Part shown: piece after piece, positions 63,402 through 64,000 of the stretch | How the letters are laid out: the number at the start of each line of letters is the position of its first letter | Numbering within the stretch: position 1 is the stretch's first letter | NCBI RefSeq assembly: GCF_002295065.1 | Contig: NZ_NSGG01000001.1 | Coordinates: 124,001-188,000, forward strand | Source: Mesorhizobium sp. WSM3859 | GTDB taxonomy: Bacteria; Pseudomonadota; Alphaproteobacteria; Rhizobiales; Rhizobiaceae | Length of the DNA: 64,000 nt | Direction: 5' to 3' | Position numbers and translations under genes: made by a program | Notes under the pieces: generated by a model | Seen by the model: the letters and a program-made list of their open reading frames with translations, nothing else | Database searches by the model: none | What the model was told of the DNA's origin: nothing

Positions 63402-64000
63402 ATGAAGATCGTCACCTGGAACATCAACGGCGTTCGCGCCCGCATCGGCAACCTCACCCACTGGCTGACCGAAAGCGCGCCGGACATCGTCTGCCTGCAG
63501 GAGATCAAGACGGTCGACGACCAGTTCCCGCGCGCCGAGATCGAGGCGCTGGGCTACAATGTCGAGACCAACGGCCAGAAGAGCTTCAACGGCGTCGCCA
63601 TCCTGTCGAAGCTTCCCTTCGACGAGGTCAATCGCGGCCTGCCAGGTGATGACGAGGACGACCACGCCCGCTTCATCGAAGGCGTCTTTTCGACCGACCA
63701 GGGTGCGCTACGCGTCGCCTCGCTCTATCTGCCGAACGGCAACCCGATCGATGATGAACGGAAGTTTTCCTACAAGCTCGCCTGGATGGCGCGGCTGGAG
63801 CGCTGGGCGGAAGAGCGGCTGCGCCTGGAAGAGGCGCTGGTGCTGGCCGGTGACTACAACGTCATTCCGGAGCCGGCCGATGCCCGCTTCCCCGAAAACT
63901 GGCTGGGCGACGCGCTGTTCCAGCCGCAGACGAGGCAGGCCTTCCGCCGGCTGAAGAATCTCGGCTTCACCGAGGCGGTGCGCTCGGTGACGGACTCTGC
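63402..64000 (+). CDS. xth: Exodeoxyribonuclease III (partial, 3' end outside window)
   Basis: The first 199 codons of an exonuclease III/AP endonuclease. MKIVTWNINGVRARIGNLTH is the conserved start with the metal ligand Asn; LQEIKTVDDQFPRAEIEALG has the metal Glu; GLPGDDEDDHARFIEG, the metal-site pair LVLAGDYNVIPEPADARFPE and the later EAVRSVTDS region follow the family order. It repairs abasic sites in DNA. The ATG at 63402 has a GAGG-containing upstream (TCGAGGCCTG) as ribosome site. The frame stays open to the window edge. Confidence 0.95.
   Translation, partial: MKIVTWNINGVRARIGNLTHWLTESAPDIVCLQEIKTVDDQFPRAEIEALGYNVETNGQKSFNGVAILSKLPFDEVNRGLPGDDEDDHARFIEGVFSTDQGALRVASLYLPNGNPIDDERKFSYKLAWMARLERWAEERLRLEEALVLAGDYNVIPEPADARFPENWLGDALFQPQTRQAFRRLKNLGFTEAVRSVTDS

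Overview
The window reads as chromosome of a rhizobial alphaproteobacterium, most likely Mesorhizobium or a close Phyllobacteriaceae relative. The base composition is high in GC. Long, tightly overlapping operons carry a classic Rhizobiales backbone (tig, tRNA-Leu, trmFO, secDF-yajC, DUF815 ATPase, nlpD-pcm-surE-serS-tatCBA-scpBA-nagZ-SPOR-argS-dgt), and rhizobial signature families are present (DUF1127, DUF982, GDYXXLXY, DUF2189). The genus call is inference from gene order and families; there is no rRNA here.

Layout. 1-10.2 kb: a two-component system divergent from a Spy/CpxP-like periplasmic protein, then a complete RND efflux operon (lipoprotein adaptor, pump, outer-membrane lipoprotein) and an Asp/Asn beta-hydroxylase-like protein. 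10.2-15.6 kb: small unknown genes, map and radC, then a dehydrogenase and a frameshifted SDR gene that lie between the radC 3' end and a diverged copy of that 3' end, which looks like a small insertion. 15.8-23.6 kb: a five-gene aa3-type oxidase operon with two subunit III genes, a YbaK-like deacylase, a DUF2189 membrane protein and a soluble cytochrome c. 23.7-31.1 kb: trigger factor, tRNA-Leu(UAG), a ClpP-like exported protein, the GDYXXLXY/DUF2157 pair, two tandem DUF1127 genes followed by a duplicated three-hairpin RNA, and trmFO.

31.2-37.2 kb is the most unusual block. It is an operon of a PqqD-like protein with a peptide-like tail, an HprK-related kinase, two family-2 glycosyltransferases and a nucleotidyltransferase-fold protein, with nearly every junction overlapping or abutting. 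It meets, tail to tail, a sterol-desaturase-like gene with an apparent 5' frameshift. 37.3-42.7 kb: phytoene/squalene-synthase-like and Mth938-like genes, fused secDF, an extra SecD-like protein holding only the periplasmic part, and yajC. 43-46.7 kb: a DUF815 ATPase whose last 40 bp are repeated about 1 kb away, bracketing a PEP-mutase-family gene, then an AraC regulator divergent from a reductase. 46.8-64 kb: envelope, protein-export, chromosome-segregation and translation genes on the minus strand, ending with an ErpA-like protein and a partial xth on the plus strand.

How the parts fit: the two-component system probably senses envelope or drug stress and may control the Spy-like gene and the pump. 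The TatABC, SecDF-YajC, NlpD, NagZ and SPOR genes form an envelope and export neighbourhood. ScpA and ScpB serve the SMC condensin. The DUF1127 genes with anti-Shine-Dalgarno hairpin RNAs match a stress-RNA arrangement known from other alphaproteobacteria. No CRISPR array, transposase, integrase or phage gene was seen.
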